From: Haemaphysalis longicornis
Taxonomy: Eukaryota; Arthropoda; Arachnida; Ixodida; Ixodidae
Assembly (NCBI GenBank): GCA_013339765.2
Contig: CM023453.1
Location: 85,626,685 to 85,690,684, forward strand
Length of the DNA stretch: 64,000 nt
Direction: 5' to 3'
Program-made: the position numbers and the translations under genes
Shown: in pieces, positions 37,101 through 43,100 of the stretch
Layout: each line of letters starts with the position of its first letter
Position numbering within the stretch: position 1 is the stretch's first letter
Notes under the pieces: model-generated
The model's database searches: none
Told to the model about the DNA's origin: nothing
Seen by the model: the letters and a program-made list of their open reading frames with translations, nothing else

Positions 37101-40100
37101 AGATGCAGCTGTCATGCATTTTCTTCTTCAAGGACAGTGGTAGGCTGCCATTCATTGTCTGAGAATGCCTGCCGAATGCCCTCCCACCCCATTCTTATTC
37201 TTCTAATTACCTCTGCCTCATGGTTGGTATCGGGGGTCACTACTTCGCCTAACTAGATATAGTATTACTTCATATACAGGAGAGACTATATACAGGAGGC
37301 AAAACAGCCCACTGTGGTGGGCACTGACGAGCAATCAGATAGTGTCACACGGAAGGCCAAAGCAGACTCCACAGCTTCCTAGGTGCGGCAGCCAAGGAGA
37401 GGATGGCAGCAGCTGATGGATGAAATGATTGTGGCCATAGTTCATTCTGGGGCTGCACAGTGGAATGCCCATTGCGGCAGCCACGCAGTTTCTTCTCTCG
37501 CATGAGATTCCGCTATAACTTAGCCTAGGCCAAGTGCTTGTGACATCATCTCGCCACCCCACAGAGCGCCATTTTCCCTCCTGTCTTGCTTTTACTGCGT
37601 AGCTCTGCTGGAGTGGTTTTGCTCTCAGTGTCAAATAACCCCCTCAGGCTTGAGTGGAACCTGCAACACTGGCCCAGCAATGCTGGAACTGAAGTCACCG
37701 AATGTGGTTCAAGTGGCAAGGATAGATGACCAACCCTCCTCCTTCCTAACTGCTCTTTCTGAAACTGCCTACCAATGAATTCAACAATGTACACGAAAAC
37801 TAGCTTTTGTTTCTGGAACTTAGTGAAACTCGTTTCAGCATGCATGACCCTTTAGCTCTTGTTTTGGGGCTCAGCAGGGTATTCGTAGAAACTCTGTGCT
37901 CTAGGTGGCAGCAAAGAGGCAAATGCAACTCACCTCTCCAGGGCGGCACTGTTGGCGTTCTGGGTGTGCGTGAAGCCGATGAAGGGCAGGTTGGTGCCCT
38001 CGAAGCCTTTCTTCTGGTCTCGCAATGCTGGATTCCTTGGACGGGCTGGCTCGTGCTCAAACTCGTAGAAGTTGGACGTGTCCTCTTCCCCACTCAGGTT
38101 GGGCACAAAGGGGGGAACGGCTGGGGGCAGACACACAAGGGCAAATTGCTGAAGTGCTGCTGAAGAGCAATCAGCCACTTCACTCCTTGTCATGGGCTGC
38201 AGGTCCAACGTAAGATGCACAAAACGCTGCTTTGTTTTCGTTTATAATTCTCAAGTCAAGGACAGAGATACAAAACATTGCCTTGAAGGTATTTCCATGA
38301 GCTCCTTTAATCCAGCCCACTGAAAGAAGTTACAGGTGTCCTAAATATTGCAGGTACTCAGACATCCACAAGTGTTCTTTGGGAGAAAAAAGCAAATACA
38401 ACATTGCTGTAAGCACCTTTCCAGTAAGACAGAATCTAACTTTTCATGCAATTATGATGATTGAAAACTGACATGGACCTACTTTGCCATGGCTGCAGTA
38501 ACCTCTGTCTTGGTATAAAACAGCTGTTCCTCAATTGAGCACAAGCTACCTTCTCAGTGCATAAAAGATCACCCACCACGGAATAGCACCGTACCCTACG
38601 TTTGGCTAAGTTTCCTGCGTCTGCGACTTCCCCAGATTAGGCGCAGTCAAACGCCGCCCACTCACTCTGCCTGATGTTGTGCAGGTCGATGGGAGCGAAG
38701 AACTCGTGCCGGCACATGTCCTCGTAGGAGAAGCGCTTGTCGGCCGGTGCCAACAGGCCCCGCAGCATCTTCACTGCAGTGGCCGACACATTGGAGTCGT
38801 CCGGGTAGACCAGCGACTCCTGTGGCAGGGCACAAAGGACGGAGAAAGGCCCAGTGAAGCAGGTCCCTCGATGCAATTTCGACGGGAGAAGGGAGGTGCC
38901 CCCTACCTGGAAGTTCATGATCTTGTTGTAGGTGACGAGCACGCGGTCGTCGGCAAACGGATTCTGCCCGTAGAGCATCTCGTAGGCCAGGACCCCGAGG
39001 GACCACCAGTCGCAGCCCGTGCTGCCCTGGGCTGTGGCGCAGGCTGCCAGGCCCCCACCGCCCATGGCACTCAGCACCTCGGGGGCCACGTAGTGTGGGG
39101 TGCCCACGGGAAGCCGGTTGGACAACTGGCCGAAGAGGATGGGGCACGAGCAAGTGAGCTTCCCCACGTGACATTTAAGCCTAGCATGTTCTATGTTTTC
39201 GGGCAAAATTTCATACCACTCAATTTTTGCACCCTCCTAAATGATCCCTACACAAATTTCTTCCAAAACGGGGCTGCGGCCTGAAACACACTTCCTCTAG
39301 TACAGAAGGAAAAGGTGCTGCATACAGAGTGCATTGATCTATCGTTTGTGCTGTTTCTGCCTCCCCACCAGGCACAGCTTGACGACATTTTATGATAATC
39401 ATAGTTTAGATAGCCATAAAATCTGAAAACGAAGGACACTACATACTCGTACTACACACACACACAAACACGCAAAGATGACTCACGTTTAATAAGTAAA
39501 CCATGAAATAACGTAGTAGGGAACCTTCTCGTCTCAGCTGCAAGCTGCTGGCACTTACGCTTTTCTTGTCAGCAAGCTTGGCAGCCGACCCAAAGTCTGC
39601 TAGCTTGATGTGGCCCGTGCGGTCGATGAGCACGTTGTCCGGCTTCACGTCCCTGCACATGAGGACACCAGCGACGTTACACGTGTGTTCAAGATTTCGG
39701 CATACGTTAAAGATCCCCAGGTGGCCAAAATTAATCCGGAGCCCTCCACTACAGCGCACCCCACAGCCTGTGTACCGTCGGTGCGCGCTGAACTTCATAA
39801 TCAATCAATCATCAATGCTACACAAGCGTGTTGTAGCCTGTTCTCCACTATGCAATCTGAGAGGTCACCCAGAAAGAACGGCACGCAGGGATGATACATG
39901 AATCCAAATGATAAGACATGCCTGCAAAGGTTTATAAATTAGGCTAATTTTGTGTGGTTTCCGTTGCCTCACATGCCGAGGTCTTTTCCTAGAATTAACA
40001 TGAATGATCACAGAACCGACCTTTATGTTTCTTTTTTTTTTTTTTTTTTGCTTGGTGGGATTGTGTAAGTCATAGCTTCGCCAGAGTATATAGCTATACC

Positions 40101-43100
40101 CTCAGTACACCAATACTGAAAAACTTGTAGTTCGGCCACCTAACAAGATGAAAGTTACTGCCACATAAGGCTAAGAACAGCAGGATAGCCTCTTGTTTGT
40201 TTTATACCATACAAAAATTTTCTAGATACCACTAAACAAGCTTTTCTTTCTTCTAGGAGATAGTTACTAAAGCATGCTGGGGAAATTAAAAACCGCAAAA
40301 TATTTGCTGCTTTTTAAGCTATTCAAACAAAACCGTCAATTGCTTCAAATGGGAAAATCGATATTGGCACAGTTCTACCAGTAACGCCAGGAGCAGAATT
40401 ACAAGTTGTGTCCTTTTCAAAACTTTAATTTAAATTTCATGTCCCCTTCAAGGCTTTACTTAGTTGCACTTCCGAGGCCTTTAACGTGCAACAACGGTTC
40501 TCGGAATGCTTTTCTTTCACGCCATCTGTGTCAACTGCCCTCGGGCAATCGGGGCTCACTCAAAATGGTGCAAAACTAAGAGAATGCCTCCCCAAGTTGC
40601 ACAATAAGACCGAAAGGTGTGACTGAAGAGCGTAGGGAAAAGGGGGAGACCCTGGGGCACCACCTCATACCTGTGCACGTATCCAAGCGAGTGCAGGGCG
40701 TGGACGGCCAAGGTGAGCTCGGCCAGGTAGAAGCGGGCATCTCCCTCGGGCAGCAGGCCACCCGATCGGTCCAGCAAGCCGAACAGGTCCCCACCAGGCA
40801 GTAGCTCCATCACCAGGTACAGGTGTGCGCTGTCCTGGAAGGCGTACTGCAGCCGTGTCAGCCATGGCCCTGACTGGCCCGCCCGCGCCAGGATGTCTCG
40901 CTCCTCCTCGAAGAAGGCCACCTGCGTCGTATTGGTTGGCAGAAAGGAAGCGTGGAAAATGCATATAGATTGCGAGAATACAGTTCAGAGTCTCTCTAAT
41001 CCTTCAGAGTTACGCAAGTGGACCGCACGTCGCAGAGGAAAGCTGAGGTTGCAACTTAAGAAAGCAATGATGTGCCCTTGCTCATGCAAAATGATCCATG
41101 CTAGATGTCTTTTGAGACATTTGTTGTACCTGCCATTACCACTAGAACAAGTTTTCCATCTCCTTTTCCTGACTTACCGTAGGTTCTAAATTCAGGACAA
41201 TTACGCCAGGAGTATTTGCAGCCATTTGCTTTAGGACGCAACGATCAGTAACATTGGGAATCATGAGCTTTTGGTAAGGAAAGGGACAAAACTGCTCCAG
41301 AAGTTGTAACAAGGGGAGAGGACAGCCCTACTGCCCACATCCACTCAACATGTACCTCAGTGAGGTGCTCACAAACTTGCCCTTTTGAAAGTGCACATAA
41401 AAGAGAGATTTCTAGAAATGACAGGACCAACCTCGCGCTGGGACAGGGTGTCGTCCTTGCGCAGGATCTTCATGGCGTAGATGTCGCCGGTGGCCTTCTC
41501 CTTGACCATGTGGATGTCGCCAAAGTGGCCCCGCCCAATCACCGCCTTCACCTCAAAGTCTGCTATGCTCACACGCAGCTGCCGCAGCTCCTGCACTATG
41601 CCCCGGTCTGGAACCAGAGGTGGGAAGGAGAGCGGGCGACACATTAGTCTGCTTGTCCCCTTGGGGAGCACCTCCGCGACTGTCGCACCTCGTAGTGGCA
41701 TTACACAACTCCACCATCAGTTCTGAACCTTGTTGTCTCTAAGCCTGCGGCCCCAATTGCCCCAATGTTCCTGCACAGCTATGTTACAATACTACGAGCA
41801 TTAAACTTTGCACAAAAGATAGGGTGACCAGATGTGCCGTTTTGGCCGGGACAGTCCCGTTTTTAAGGTCTGCTTCTGCCGTCCCGTCTTTTTGTACCAA
41901 TAAACAGACACGTCCCATTTTTGCAAGAGCTGCCTTGTTTCAAAATTGGTGCGAAGCAAGTTGATCAAACCAAAAGAATGGCAACTTGCGACAAGTATAT
42001 TTTACAAAATATGTGTATTTAAAAGTATTTACCAAGAGAGTAAAATTTAGATCTACTTTTAGCAAAAAACACCTTGAAGTTTCTCGCCGAAGACGACTTT
42101 GAAGAGGCATTATTTCACCAGCGAACCATTCTTAAGCAAAACATTAAAAAGAAACTAGAAAATTGGAGGTCTTCAAGTATTTTGGTCTTTGATGTTAACA
42201 GAGGTGTACGCTGCGCTGAGACTTCTTGTGTCGCGGAACTGGCCTTGTGTTTGCTGGAACCACGGCTCTAGTGGAGCGCACTTTTTTCCCATTGTGAGCT
42301 CAACGTGGACGTCAACCATGCTGTCGACATTGTGTGCAATGTTACTTGTGCGGCTGAACTTTCTTACAAGTGTGAAGAATTTTACAACCGCATCTTGCAC
42401 AATAAAATTCTGCTTAAAAAAAATTGTCGTCAAACTACACCAACAAAGGACCCAAAGCACAACCTTCGAAATGAATCAGGGTTTGTACGGGCTTCAAAAG
42501 CAAAAATTCAAGGGTTTTCAAGGACTTTCAAGCACCAGAAAACACATTTTCAAGGACCCCATCTTATGTTTTATCTGGGATTATTTATAACTTTTTAAAC
42601 AAAATGCAAAATTTTGATATTGCCTAATGCCTAAGAACATTAATGCACATTTAGATAGGCGCTATGGGTTCATGAATGCTCCCCCAGCTTTATTTTTTTT
42701 CATAGTTTATATTTAGAGGTTTTTCTTTTTTCTTGGTGTTTTGCTGAGGCTGTTTGATTTCAAAACTTTGTTAATGTTGCCTGCATCTCCTGCTTTGTCA
42801 GCAAGAGTATCAGCTGAAATTAACTCAGCAAGTGTTGCTGCAAGGCAAGATGAACTATGTACATGTGCACCATTTGCACGTAAACGCAAACGCAGATGGA
42901 GCGTATGAGGCACAGAAAACATGCATGAAAGGCCGTCCACTGCCTAGATGGAACATGCAAGATAGAGAACAGAATCCGGCTTTCACGGGATTGTATCATG
43001 ACATGAATTCTATTGAGGAGTGCTTCTACCAATGTTGCCTCGTAATAATGAGAATCCACAACTCGTAATTTCATGCAATACACTGAAACTTGATTGTTAC

